The notes below the pieces were generated by a model. It saw nothing but the letters and a program-made list of their open reading frames with translations. It had not been told where the DNA came from and made no database searches. The translations under genes were made by a program, and so were the position numbers. From the NCBI RefSeq assembly GCF_905220415.1, contig NC_059539.1, positions 1,054,001 through 1,118,000 on the forward strand: a stretch of 64,000 nt of DNA, written 5' to 3'. Of the stretch, positions 42,201-57,200 are shown piece by piece. The number at the start of each line of letters is the position of its first letter. The stretch's first letter is position 1. Source of the stretch: Colias croceus (taxonomy: Eukaryota > Arthropoda > Insecta > Lepidoptera > Pieridae).

Positions 42201-45200
42201 CATGAGTATTATTTTAACCCCGAGTTATTTTCAATACTTTTCATATCCAAAAAAAAATCAAATCCCGCGCGTCCCAAACGTCAAACCCCACAGGCAAAGG
42301 CTCACAGCCATACAGCCAAACGTCACTGTCAATGTCATCTGTCAAAGTGCGCGAGCGTGGGTAGGCGTTGCGTATCTTGTGAGACGTACCGATCGGGTGC
42401 GCGTGGTGTCTGGTGCAGTGCAGCGGGCCGGTATCAAGTGATGGCGGCGTGTAAAGAAACGCGTGCGGTTCGGACGCTTTGCCGCCGGAGCGCACGAAGA
42501 TCTGCACGTTGATCGCTTCGGATATGTCCGTGCGCGCGAACGCGGGCACGCAGCAGACTAGGTGCGTCTGGAATTATATGAACATAACAATTATAACTTC
42601 TGTATGGAACAAAAAGTTGAATTAATCGTCACAAATATTAAAAATGCGGATCTGAATCAAATTAAAATACAAACAAAAATATTATGGCGCCTAGAGTATT
42701 TTAAATAAATGCCTATAAAAATATTTTCCTGTTACTAATTGCTATGTTAAAAATAACTCCAAATTGATGTAACATCAATCAATCGGTCCGGATCGATTAA
42801 ACAGGTTTATGAATACAAATTATTGACCAGTTAAATTATAATTACTTAACACTCATTCAGCGAACTTGCTCAATTATTTCGTGCGTTTGTAATTATACTT
42901 TGAAATAATCGGTAATTTTAATATGATAAGTGAGTGTGAAAGATAATTGCACATAACAATCCTGTAAGTAGTCCTCAGGACTGGACAACTTAATTTATTT
43001 GCAATTACATTGCAAATACAATTTAGAATAAAACTATCTTTGCCTATAAGTACTTTTTAACATAATGACTTCTATCTGAACTTTGGCCGCTTTTGAGGTA
43101 AACAACCCATCTCATTGGACAAATAGAGCCTATTCGATTTTACTTCAATCTCTAGCAAAAGATGAAAGCTATTATTTATTTAAATTAATTATCTATAGAA
43201 AAAAAAACAGTTTTATATATACATGGTAAAGATCCACACCTGCTGTAAGAACTCTTTATCCGGCACCACCTCCTCCTCCCAGGGTCTGCCCTCATGATGA
43301 CCACGGAACACCACCCGGGTCTCCTTGAGGAAGTTCTTGCCGAGGAGGTACAGCTCCAGGCCACCAGTCGCTGGACAGGAGACAAGGGATTTGCGGCAGA
43401 CCTCTGGTACTCCGGGAGGTTGGGCTGAAAACGAGTGCAATGTTTTTATTTATTTTGGACACATTGTAAGAAAAAATGCTCAGTATGTATTTGTATATGT
43501 CTGTGTATCTGTGTGTTAAACGTGAGTGTGTGTTTGTGTTTACAATATAAGTAAGTGAAGTCCCATGTCCCAAGTAGGGTAAGGGGCAGATGCATTATGC
43601 ATACATCTGTTTCACTGATCGATTATCTTTAGGGACGAGTAGGTGATCAGCCTTCTGTGTCCTGCCAGACCAAGATATTTTTTTTTTCGTCTCCACCGGG
43701 AATCGAACCCTTCGGTTCTACGCTCACGCGTCAACCACTGTACCAAAGAGGTTTTACAATATACGTACTGCATATGATCTGCGTGGAGCACACTTGCAGC
43801 GTCTCCGCGCGGCCGGCCGCGTCCACGATCTCTGTGCGGAACACCATGCGGCACCGCGTCGACTTCTTCTTGCCGCGCGCCGCGTGTGCCGCAGCACCAC
43901 TCGCGCCCAGGGTTTCGCCGAAACGATGCTCCACGTCTACGTTCCGCTCCTGTTTGATATATTATATTGTTGTAGTAAATGGAAATTTGAATCTATACTA
44001 TATACTTACTATAATAATTATAAAGATTATTATAGTATATAGTATAGATTCAATTATAAAGAGGAAAGGTTTGTAATATGTATGTATGGTTTTCACGCAT
44101 AAACTGACTGACGCGTTACTGAACCGATTACAATGAAATTTAGCACACATAATATAGAGGGTAACTTGGATTAACACATAGGATAGGTTTAATCCCGGAA
44201 ATCCCACGGGAACGGGAACTATGCGGGTTTTCCTTTGAAAACGCGGGCGAAGCCGCAGGCGGAAATCTAGGGTGATGTATGATTATTGTAGTAAAGATGT
44301 TTTATTTTCAAACTTGTTTAATATTAGAGCCCTGTATTATAATAAAAAGACGTCGAGACTTAAATGGGTTGCGATATTTTTTTGGTGGACATTTAATTTA
44401 GTTGACCAAGATCGGGGTTATATGACATAAAAATAAGAAGAGTGTGTGTGAAACAATAATGTTTTGGCAATTTTTTCCGCTAGCTACTTTCCGGTCACAA
44501 TGATAAAAACAAAGTAAATAGATGTCAATCCAAACATACCAAATGTAAATAAACAATCTTTACAAAAATAGGTAAAACATCGTTGTTTACAAAACAATAG
44601 TTCAGCGATTGATAGCGAGAGAAAACATTGACCATCCCAGATAGAGTTATGTAATTCCAATTGACAAAAACAATCGCAACATCTCATCTTGAAGTCCTGG
44701 AACTTTCTCAGAATGGTTGAGGAAAACGCAATGAGTCAGTCCATTATTACTATTGTGTTAAGATTATTGCTCCAGTAACGGGCGCGTCGACCTCTCGTGA
44801 TAAGCCACTGAATGGGCACAAAGGGCACCCGCCGGTACTAAAATAACATCCGACAGATAACCACGTGCATGGTTTGTTTTGAGCTTCCTAATTGATGGTA
44901 GAAATGTTCTGTTATGGTTTCCACAGCGAAACAAATTTGCCAGAATTTGGGGACTTTAGATGGATTCTATTCGATTCTGATTCTTCTTCTTCTCTTTCGT
45001 ACTTGTATCAATAGCTCATAGATGATAGATATATCACAAGTATATCAGTCAATAAAAATCTTTCAATTAAAGACACTAAAGAATTTAATTTGTGAGCGGC
45101 AAAATAAGTATATTTTTTATTAAAATTGCGTTAATTGAAGTAGAATCTTTTTTTATTATTTTCATGGCCTCGATCGAAATTTGAACTTAGTCCAGAAGCT

Positions 45201-48200
45201 GTATAATAACGCCCTATTAGACATTATTAGGGAGAAATTTCTATGAAGCATTATCAAAGACACAATTCCTTGAAAATATTTTATCATATGAAAAATGTGT
45301 ACGTAATTCTACGAAAATTGAATAATGAGCCCGAAAATTGTGTCTATTTTCCCTTTCATGTTCGGTCAAGGCCGCTACTCTTATTTTATGAAAGGAATGA
45401 ATATTCGAATATTCGTTATTATCCCTTACAATGTTTACTAACAATTTTTGCATTTAAAATTTGTTTTAACGTTGAAACATACTTTTTTTTACGAAAGCCA
45501 TTAAAGTTTTTGTAAAAAGCTTAATTAGTGTTCTTTAATTTTTAAATGTATTATTTGGAAAATTATTTTATTTATTCAGTATTTAAAGCCTTATCTTCTT
45601 GAACCTGTTTTAATAAATATTGTATTTTTTAATTCAGTCATTGAAATTTTGAAGTAAGGGCCGATAGATGTTTATCAGCGCTACACATAGGGTTGCCAGA
45701 TCCAGGCTGATCATTTCCGGGACATTTCTGGGGCCCCGAACGGAATCGAGAGTATTAATATATTAATCGAGTAATATTTGGTCCAAGGCTAAACTACGTA
45801 AGAATTACCAAGAAGTAATGGTTGATAAAAAAAAATTAAGTACTTTTTTTAGAAAATAAAATTTAATTACTTTCCTAAACTGTCAAATACAAAAAATGTA
45901 ATTCAACTTTTCTAAGTAACTTTTAAGGCCTACCTAAATATGACAAATGAACTTTAAATAGAAACTGAGATACTTAGTTACTCTTTCAGTTATCTGGTAT
46001 AGTTAAATCCCGAAATATAATTTCTTCGTGAAAGGACTGGTTTATCTTATGTTTGGCAAAAGCTATCGGGCAATCCTCGAAATACATTTGAATTTCGCCC
46101 TTTGTCTGAAGTATTTTTACTCAAACCTAGGAGCTCCTAACTTTTCAATCAAACGTCTTTTCAATCATTGTTCTGTTTTGGTTTGGTCAATTCTAGAAGC
46201 GACTGCAAAACATGTTAGTGAACTTAGCAGATCAATGTCCAGCAGATCAAAAAAAAATGTGAATTATCGCATGCAGTTGAGTTCAACAGTTCCTGATACT
46301 TTTTAGAAATAGTTCTGGCGTTTTTACCCTAAAAAACGACATTTGAAAAAATGATCTGCCAACTTCCCGTAGCAGATCATTTTTAGCAGATCAAAAAAAA
46401 AGGAGTTCTTATAGCATGCAGTCGATTTCTACATTTCCTGATACTTTTTAGAAATAATTCTGGCGTTTTTTACCTCAAAAAACGATATTTGACAAAATGA
46501 CCTGCCAACTTCCCGTTTTTAGCGGATCAAAAAACAAATTGAGTTCTCATCGCATGCAGTTGAGTTTTATAGTTCCTGATACTTTTTAGAAATAGTTCTG
46601 GCGTTTTTACCCTAAAAAAACGACATTTGAAAAAATGATCGGCCAACTTCCCGTAGTAGATAATTTTTAGAAGATCAAAAAAAAATGTGAGTTCTTATTG
46701 CATATAGTCGGGTTCTACAGTTCCTGATACTTTTTCAAAATAGTTCTGGCGTTTTTACCTTAAAAAACGACATTTGGCAAAATGATCTGCCAACTTCCCG
46801 TAGCAGATCATTTTTTTGTTCAGGTAAAAACGCCAGAACTATTTCTAAGAAGTATCAGGAACTGTAGAACTCAACTGCATCATGCATGCGATAAGAACTC
46901 ACATTTTTTTTTGATCTGCTGGACATTGATCTGCTAAGTTCACTAACATCTGAAAAACTCGGTCAGTCGTCGATCTCATTATTTATATAAACAATAAACG
47001 TTAAAATCAATTATCATTTTTCATCAGGAAAAATTATCATTTTCCTGACAGGCCTCACCCTGTCAGAAAAATGATAATTTTTCCTTTGAACCTTAACCTT
47101 ACAAACAAATAAATTTCTCCAGGTTTGACGAAAATTGTTTAGTAAAAGGCCGAAATATTACATTTATTTGGGTTTTGACCAAGTCATTATGTCAGACCTG
47201 AGGATTGACCAGTCTAACCAACGAGTGCCCGAGCTTCGGTGTTTGACTATAACATATCAATTAAACTTTGATAGAAAATCAACATCAGGTATTTTGTAAC
47301 ATAAATAAAATATAGAACAAATATTGAGAACTTTATTACGATTACCTACTAAAACTTTGGTAGATAATAATCATCATTTATTATCTAATACAAAAAACTA
47401 ATAGAGTGCGGATCGCGACTCGTCGAGCGAAGTGAGCCGCTCACGGCTCACCCCTGCCCTCGCTCACCTAACGCAGCGAGAGAACGCTATGTTTGATTTG
47501 ACTTTTGCAGCCGTATTAACATTGTAAAAAACTAGTATTTTTTCATTCCGGGACAGCAAAGTAAAATTACTGGACACGGGACAGCACGCAAAATTCCGGG
47601 ACAATCCCGGAAATCCCGGCCATCTGGCAACCCTAGCTACACAACAAGTGTATGTAGCATACTGAGTAGCGACCCTTTTTAGCACTACACTGATTAGGAA
47701 TAAGTACCTACTATTTTTTTTTTCTTTTTAATATGTTGCTTTTGTTTTGTGTGTATTTTTTTTTCTTTTATTATGTGTGTGGTGTTGAATAAACTTTTTT
47801 TTCTTTCTTTCTTATATTGCTTGTCAAACAAGGCAAAGCAAATCGAGCAGAATTATGGCAATATTCCGAAAACATATCGAATACAAGACTACACCTATTA
47901 GCTCAATCAATTCCCGAATCCGATATATAAATCTAATCATCCCTATTACCAAAATATCGCTTACGTTAAATTATTGATCCTATCAAAAATCATTTCCATC
48001 AAAATATATCCGTTTACTTCTATACAATTCTTTTGGCATTACGATGAATCCTATTTAAGGCTATCCTTGCACACCACATACCTTCAAGATCCCCACGCAG
48101 TCGCACGTAACCTGCCAGTTCTTGGCCGGCTCCAGGTCGATCTCTATGACCACAGTGCCGTCCTCCTTCCTCTCCTTGCAGGGGGTCGAGTTCTTGCCCG

Positions 48201-51200
48201 ACACTCGACATGCTTGGTAGAACATGTGCGGTGCTACCCGCCCTGTGTCTGTGCCTATGAACACCTGTAGGAAGAATTATTGTTAGTATTTAAATAAGTG
48301 CATTTTTGCCGGACATTTGACATGCTTTGGTAAAAAAGGACTAGGTACTACTCGACCTTTATCCGTACCTATGAAAACTTGTATAGAGATATATAATTAG
48401 CATTTTAATAAGGCAGGCTAATACTCAGAGGAAGGGCAAATGTTAATTGGGTTTGTTTTAAATTTGTAGGGCATATTATGTAGTCAGTATTTCAGTTTTA
48501 ATTAAGTCAGGATAAAGGCAAAGGCCAATTTTACTTCGATTTAATTGTTAAAAACCTGTAGGGAGATACATGTAGCCAGTTTTTTAGTTTATAATTAAGT
48601 CAAGATAAGGGTATAGGGCTAATTTTAATTGGGATAAATTGTTGTTGATACCTGTATAATTCACAATTAGTTTTTAATTAGGTTTTCAGAAGGGTTTGAT
48701 TGTTTTGTTTCAGTTCGCTTCGAAAATAGCAGCGTAAAATGCGAGATTTGATCACATTTGTGTGTATATTTATATATTCCGTTTTAGTAGCGACTGTATT
48801 GAATTACGCTTAGGAGAACCAGGGACTTTTTGTAGTGAAAATTAAAGTTAACGGCGAAGTATAGGGTGATAAATAATTCGTAATGAGAACGGCTATCGTC
48901 CATTGACGTCATTTACTTTGAAAACTAGTTATATATAATTTTATTCACACACTTTACTATATTAAAGACAAAACGAAACGAATTTAGTATTCGTCCTAAA
49001 CAAATGGAGATTATTCAGAGTAAATGCTATAAATTCTCCTGCAAATAATATTAAAAGGCAAACAATTTTTGTCGCACACTTCTAGTTACTTTTATGGTTG
49101 TCCTTAGAAATAATTTCATGTGTTGAAATATGAATTTTTGAGCAAGAAAAGTACCGTTAAGTTATAACATTTAAATATAATGAGAATTCCTTAAACGCCA
49201 TGTTGATAAATTTTTATTCACACTTTTGGAATCACATAAATATCGTGATTTTTTGATGGACCCCTCCCCCCCCATTCGAGCCTCACGTGATTAATGGACA
49301 GCCCCTAAGGTTGAGTAAAGTGTAGGGTATGGGTATACAGTTTTTTGTGTTGTATTTCTAAAATAAAAGCAGAATAATATTTACCTGTAAAACTGCTGGC
49401 TTATCATAACCGACTAGCTTCACTATCGGAAATCCATTCCCTGAATTGTCCTTTACTGCTCCTCTGCTTCCTTCAGTCTGATATCTGGAATGGAATTTTA
49501 AAGTTATTTATTATTATGGCTTTAGTATGATGTCTATTATTAATTTATATGTTTTCAAATGATATGTGATTAAATTTGTAACTTGTTTTATTAGCATAAG
49601 TAATTTTTATATTAGCAGAATCTGCAATGACGCGTTTAAAGTTTTTTGACCATACCTAATGGCAAAATATGTGTACCTATCGATTATTATCGATTTAAAC
49701 ATTCAAGATTTTTTTTTTCAATTTTTTGAATTGATTTGATCATTTCGAACACTAGTATGACGAGCTTTTAAATAAATTAAATTATGTAAATAACTTTTTT
49801 TCAGTGCACAAATGACGCACTTTAGACTAAACAAAGGTACTTTAATCGTTATAGCGTGAATAATTTCATAGTTAGTTAGTTCATAAATATACAAAATATA
49901 TCTCACCTCGCTCTGTGCTGCGACTCCGGCTGGCAGAGTATCTGCAGCTCGACCGTGCCGTCCTTGGACTTGCTGGTGAGCGGCGCGGCGAGGCCGGGCG
50001 GGCCCGTGTGCGTCATGGAGGCCAGCGCTCTCCGCCGCGCGAGCGCCTGCGCCAGCTTGCCCCCGTATTTACCCCCCAGCTTGCCTCCCAACTTGCCCCC
50101 AAGCTTGCCCTCAGCCGCGTACTTGCTGGCTAACTTGCCAGTGCTGCCCAATTTACCGCACGACCGGTACGCCGGCTCTTGGAACCTATTGTTGGAGTCG
50201 GTTATTATTGGACTAGATATGCTGCACCCCGCTCGTATCCTGAAAACAAATTACTTATACATTATTCGATGAGAACGATAGTCGAGTAATCTCCCAATTA
50301 CAACTGTGAAGTGTGAGTTCGATCGCTTTATCAAACGATATCTCGCCGTTTCGTAGATCCCGTTGCTAGGCGAAGGATTTACGTAATAAAAGTTCAGAGT
50401 TCGGATCAGTGTCATTCAATTTTAGATAGGCAGATAGCTGGGATTTTGTTTAATATTATATCGCTGTAGATGTTGCGACTGTCGATATAACACGTAGTGC
50501 GATAACGGACGTGTCTTTAAGACCACACCGACATACATAATTTCTGTTTAAATATTACATTATTAGAACAATTGGTTATTTAATATTTTAAAGTGTAACA
50601 TGTGGGGTTAGATAAGAACTGATACGGCGGGGTTGTGGCCGCAGCATTAGCGTATAAGGCTGCGGCCACAAGCCCGCACACAGCGTGTGGTAGAGCAGTG
50701 TGTGTAACGTACGCGGGCGCAGGCAGGGCGGAGGGCGCAGCGTCGAGCGGCGCGGGCGCGGGCGCCGCGGGCGGAGCGAACGCGTACACGTCATTCGCAT
50801 CTTCGCACTCTATTTTAACGTCCGACTCGTTTTCACGGCGACGCTTTGTATCTGGCTGATCCCATTCCTCCGGCGCGTCCGACAGTCTGCGCACACCCGT
50901 TACAATTTCGAATTTAGATCGTTGCAATTTATTTTTATCTGTCAAGGATGAATTATAAGCCAAAAGCGTGTCGCAGATCTTGGGAATATCAATTTTTTTT
51001 TATTATGTCAAAACATGCTTTATTTATAGATCATTTTAATCATCATTTTAAATGCAGGAATGCAAAAAATTCAGGGGGATATAGAACGCGCGACTTAACC
51101 ATGCGCCGTCAGGTGCCAGAAAAAATATAATTTAGGCGCTTCTATTTTTAACGTTACTTGGCATCAATCAACAACAAGAGAACATGGAATGGTTAGTTGA

Positions 51201-54200
51201 AAAGGTTAGTTTTTTATCGACCATCAAAACGTAATACATTCTACACAAATGTTAATCGTTCAGGCATTGACCAAGAAAACATCAGACGTCACAGACCACC
51301 ATTACCATCAACAATATCTTAAAATCCCAAAGGTCAAGGCAAGTCATTACGTATTTCATACGCTTTATTAAAAAAATATGGCATAACTACTTTGGATGTC
51401 TAAAACGTGATTTTATAAACCAGTTATTGGTACCAAAAAAACTTACCGTCGACGCTCTTGAAAAAAACCTATGAGAAATATTCAATTTTGAGAATAAATT
51501 TTGAATTAACAATTTGCGTAAAAAAATGTATATTATATCTTAGATGCATCTTCAAAACAAGTTACATTTTAGATCGTTTTCAAATAAAAAGATAGGCACT
51601 CCTACTCCATTTTAAATCTATAATAATAACATGTCCATAACATCATCTTATTTAGAACCGTCTCTATTAAAAACTGCTTTACCAACCTAAAATGTACGAA
51701 AAATGAAACAATCTACGAAATTCTAGAGCTTCCGCGGTTACCTAATATGTGTTCAGTTTATCTTTATTAATTGTGCGCGTGCGCAGCGTGGCGCCGCACG
51801 TGCTGACGTATTTTTGGCAAGCCGCCGCGTGATTCATTGCTACCTATTATAGATTTTACTCTACTGAACTTTTATTCAGTACTTCTTGCCGTAAACAATG
51901 AAGTGGGTTACCATGGTGATTTGAATTTGTTTAGGTGTGTGTCCTATTGTGCTGGTAAAGCATTCAACTTATGTAATTTTGTATAAGCCTCTTTGAAGGT
52001 ATACACACAAGGAAAATTTGTTTTGTTTTGTTCAAATATATGCATGTACTAAAACTTAAAATTTCTTATTCCGTTGTTTTGTAATTTTAGATAATAAGTA
52101 AACATGAATAATTAGTGTCTAGTTTTAATAATGACATTATATTTTCAATTTTCAATGATAATAAAATTAATGTTAGGTATATAATCTCGTGTCAAAAATT
52201 TTGTAAATTCAATTTCAGTGAGATATTGTCAAAATAAAATTTGTCCAATAAGTATGTCATATTTACGCATTTATTAAAGATAGATTTAATTGAAAGCGTC
52301 AAGGATAGCTGCCAAAAATACCAAATGCTGAGGCGACACTCAGGAGGCGATTTATTTGCGTGCGTCATTCGTGAGACTGAACGCATTGACATATATTTGC
52401 ATTTATCCATTTAACCTGAAATCACTTTTAAGTTTCCCGCTATTAGCATTTTTTTATTTTAACGGTCACATTTGTGAAAGTTTTTTTTTTCTGAATTATG
52501 GACGGCTTCATAGACTGCATTCGATTGTTAGAGGATTGTTACGATGTTGTTTCAAAGAGAAACTAAACTACCTATTTAGATTTAAATTTCTACCTAAGTA
52601 TCAATTTATTTGTTATTAAAAATGACTACTGATAATGATAGGTACAAATGAATGTACTGCATGTTATTACAAAAAAGTTTGGAAAATCCAAAAGTGCACG
52701 CCTCATAATCTCATCCTTTACAATAAAATTGATTATTTATAAAGGTGTATATAATATAAGTATGTAGATACACTTGTTCTCATGTGCTCCAATGCTCTTG
52801 TACTGTCTCAAAACAGTTGGAAAAGTAAAGAAAGCGGTACCGTAATAATTGAGCTATTTTTCTTGTGGCCCCACCTAGATGTGAAACTGCGCAGTGCGCA
52901 GGTTTAAGGGACTGACTACCAACTTATTTTTTTAAACCTTGGCTTATAGTATAAAGAATCGAGTTTATAATGGTGAATTTTGAGTACACTATAAATATAA
53001 AAAAAAAAAAATAAAGAATATATATAGATATACTAAAATTATGGAGAACAGTCGATATTTTTTTTTTGTTTATTTAATAACAATTAAACCACATCGAATC
53101 AGACCCTGAAAAATGAAAGGGTTCTATTCCTGAGCATACTCAAGCGTAAGAGAAAAAAAAAGACTCGATTAGTAAAGTATTTCGGTCGCTATCGTGTTAA
53201 CAAGAAAATCCTCCGCACATACAGACACACGGACGTCCAAGACAGAACTTTTTTAAACTGTTTTTTTAACTAGTTTAAATAACAAAAATGACATCAAAAA
53301 CATCATGAATGTTAAAAATAGTTTTTTTTTTCTTAATATGTGTGTGTATGTATTATCTTACAAGTGCAATGTATGATACATAAAGACATTTTAAGTTTGA
53401 AAAATCAGATGTTTTGCGCGAAGTGACAGTAGTACCCACCTCAACGCTTCGCTTATGAGGCGTGCAAAATCCTCGACTTAATGATTGTTTCTTCCTAAGC
53501 AGTAATTAATACAAGTGATAACTGCGTTAAAAACAACCGACTTCAAACTTGCACTTGCAAAATTTACAAATACCTACAGACAAAAATGCTCATAAAATAA
53601 AAACTACTGGGCCTATCCGAATAAAATTTTTATGGGACCAATTCGACACCATCCCGCATCGAACAAAAAAAGAATCACGTAAATCGGTTCAGAAACCTCG
53701 GAGTAATCGGTGTACATACATAAAAAAAAAAAAAAAAAAAAAATATACCGGCCGAATTGATAACCTCCTCCTTTTTTTTGAAGTCGGTTAAAAATGAACA
53801 CCATGATCTATGAATAGAGCGTACTGCGTATCACAGTGACAATATTGATAGGTTATCAGATGCGACATTCTTATCTCGCCTGATAACAGAACGGAAGTCA
53901 CAATGCAAACATTTTGTAACTATTAATGATTTGAAACAATTGCATGACACGTTTTATGATTACAATTACGCAGTTTTGATTCATACATATTGAACTATTT
54001 GACCCCAATTTTCTAAGAACGGCTTGTTAAATTTTTTGAATAGACTACTACAAATCAATTCGTTTGTTGTTTGTTTTATGATTGTAATCAATATGATAAA
54101 GAAATGGTTCCAAAAATAGGTATAATGCTAAATGTTTAAAGAATAGATATACCTAGGTGATAACATAATTGGATATAACTAATCATCGCCTCCGTAATCC

Positions 54201-57200
54201 TATTAAATCCTAATTACAGCTCTTTTGTATATGTTATATAATTAATAAGTTTTGGGAGTCTCAATCTGTTTGTATAATAAACTAGTGGTCCGCCCCGGCT
54301 TCGCCCGTGGTACTTACATGTTTAAACTATCCTATCTCTCAAGTTGGATCGAACTGCACATGGTGTGCGAATTTTATTATAATCGGTTGAGTGGTTTAGA
54401 AGTCCATTGAGGACAAACATTGTGACACGAGATTTATATATATTAAAAATAACATAAAAACTGATAAATTAAAAGACATTAAAACTTCATTTTTCTTCAA
54501 GTATTTGAATTTGCGAGATTTTTAAATGACCATCTAAATACCTATATCTGTCTATTGATAATTCAAAGAGATATTGTCGTCTAAGAGTAGTTTTACTGCT
54601 AAATGAGATAGCGAAAACCGTAATCACAGATTTTTCATTTGATGAAATCATTTTCCTCAAAAGAGACTAGAAACCAATCTCAACTATGATAAATACTATC
54701 TTTTCATATTTAAAGATGAAATAATTTTGATAATATTACGTAATTTGATAACATTAAATAAACGATAGATGTCGCTGCCAATATAATGGAGATTAGGTAA
54801 GGTAAGTTTCTAGATAATGTGTTTTGTTTTACTATATTTGATAAATTTCTTACTGATTATAATGCCTCAAAGATAACGACCGATAAATATCGCCTAAATA
54901 GGCCCGTTTATTTGGATTATTTTCTGAGACATTTTTATACTTATCACAACTTTAGGGTATAAACTATTAACTATAAACCGACAAAGCCGGAATCACTACA
55001 TCACTACATCAATTATGGACTGTCGACCTCTGTACAAAGTATTTTTGAACATTGTTAATTTTGTAGTTTTTTTTTTCAAAATAATTTAATTATGTAGTAT
55101 GCTAGTCTTAATATGCCAGACGTTGATACGGTATTCTCAATAAGTATCCTGTACCATTTATTGACATTAAAAATTACAAATCGTATGCGATTACCGATAT
55201 CACAGATATTAAAGCGCTAATTGTTTGCGGTTTCCGCGTAAATGACATTCTTTTTTGTACATTGTTGACATTTTTGTTTCTTATTAGCGCCTGTGTCTGA
55301 CCGGAATGGGCGTTGATGGCATTAATGCTTATTTAAGTTATTTCAGATTTTATATTTAAACGTAAGAAATATTATTTTTATTGGAACGAAGTTCCTTATT
55401 GCGCGTTGCAAAAGGGGGCTAAACGGAATAAAAAAGTTGTAGCGACACTTTTTGCTATAGTTGCAATCCGTGCGGCGTGCGTTTCTCTGTATCTCTCTCT
55501 TCGTTCCTTCCGGGTGTCCCCCCTGAAGTAAATAAGTACATACATTTTATTGTTAATAAATAAGTACATACATTTTATTGTCAATTGTTTAATTAATGAT
55601 CATAATTTTATGTTAAGGCCCTTACATTATCACGTGCTATGTTTCACTTTTATAACAGTGTCGATTAGATTACCGTTATGTTTTTAAATCAATTAAAGTA
55701 TTCACGTGTACTCCATAAACAACAAACAGTCTGTCAACAGATAATAAATATTATAAATAATAAATCAATAATTATATATAAACTGCATCTCATAGAAATC
55801 AGAGCGATAAACTGAAAATTACGTGAATGCATGCATCTCTACACCGAAGGTCGCTATAAAATATTATCTATTTAAACATTAATCTATGCCTTATATTAAT
55901 AGTCTATGTGTACAGTTATTTAGTCTTCTGTTTTGTGTAAATAACCTAGGTACCTACATCTATGTTATAAACACGAGAGTAACTGTGTATGAATTATTAA
56001 CCTGAACGAAATTTTTTAAAGTGAAACTTTTATTACATCGTCTCAAACTTTTTGGTCTGTGTAGCGCATGTCGCGTGACGCACGATACGTACGATAATTA
56101 TCGTACAAATACGATAATTTTTGGTTAAATGTCTATAGTGTGAAAAAAAGTTTCACTTTTACCGTGGTTTCATAAAACCACACAACATTTTTTTCTTTTA
56201 GAATGGATGTAAGAAAATTTATAAATTACAATATTTTATACAAGCCGAATAAACTTACTCAATTTTTGACCTGTATGCCAAAAAAAACGGCTTTGGCGGA
56301 ATTCGGAGGCTCTATTACGTAACATTTGTTGTCATGGCAACTAAAGTGTTGACACGAAGCAAGTATATACCTAAATTTTAAAGTGGCGCACGAGGACTGA
56401 TGTGATCTTGGTCAAACAAGTCTAAATTAATATAAATATTAGTCGTTATTATTTGACATACAATTAGTAACATGCTAATTATTTAGTTGTGTAAATGGTT
56501 TGTTGTTAATTGTAAGAGACAGTACGGTTGTTACGTAGGTATTATATTTGCTGTACAGTTATAATTTGTTAAAGCAATGCAAACGACAACGGAAGCGTAA
56601 CATGTAACAAGGCATTGCATATAGGTACTCCACAAAGCTTCTTAATTACCCACACGTTTAAAAAACATATTCATTTTACCGTTAACGTGCAATTTTTTTT
56701 ACTAATAATGTCAAAGACAGTCCAACATCCTTGAAGTCAAGGATTGTATTAATAGTTAGATTTCCAAAAAGGAACAATTTTATAGAATACACCCAGAGCG
56801 GGCGTCAACGTGCAATATCATTCGACGCAGCATCACAATTAGTTAGCATAACAGAATACAGACCCACATTCAAGACATCCCGACGAAGCGTTGACATCCA
56901 GAAGCGAATGTCTCACCTGTTGACGGGGTCCGGGCCGAGCCCGCTGTCGTTGCTGTTCTCGCACGGCTCCGGCGGCCTGATCGTGTGCGTGTGTGCGTAA
57001 TGCGCGAGCTTCCCGAACTTGCCCAGGTGCGCGAACTTGCCCGGGTGCGCGCTCTTGCCCGACATGCCCGGGTGCGCCATCTTGCCCGGGTGCGCCATCT
57101 TGCCCGCGTGGAGATACTTGCCCGGGTGCGCGCGCTTATGCGGCGCCCGGATTACCTTCCTGTGGACGCGGGCGCTCATAGTCGCGCTCGTGGACATGGT

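Noticed and set aside
51740..51870. Short - strand frame MNHAAACQKYVSTCGATLRT as a start exon for the alternative NFAT isoform
   Set aside because: A stop codon directly precedes the nearest donor, and the phase does not fit exon 50938-50713. It is kept only as a possible promoter island.
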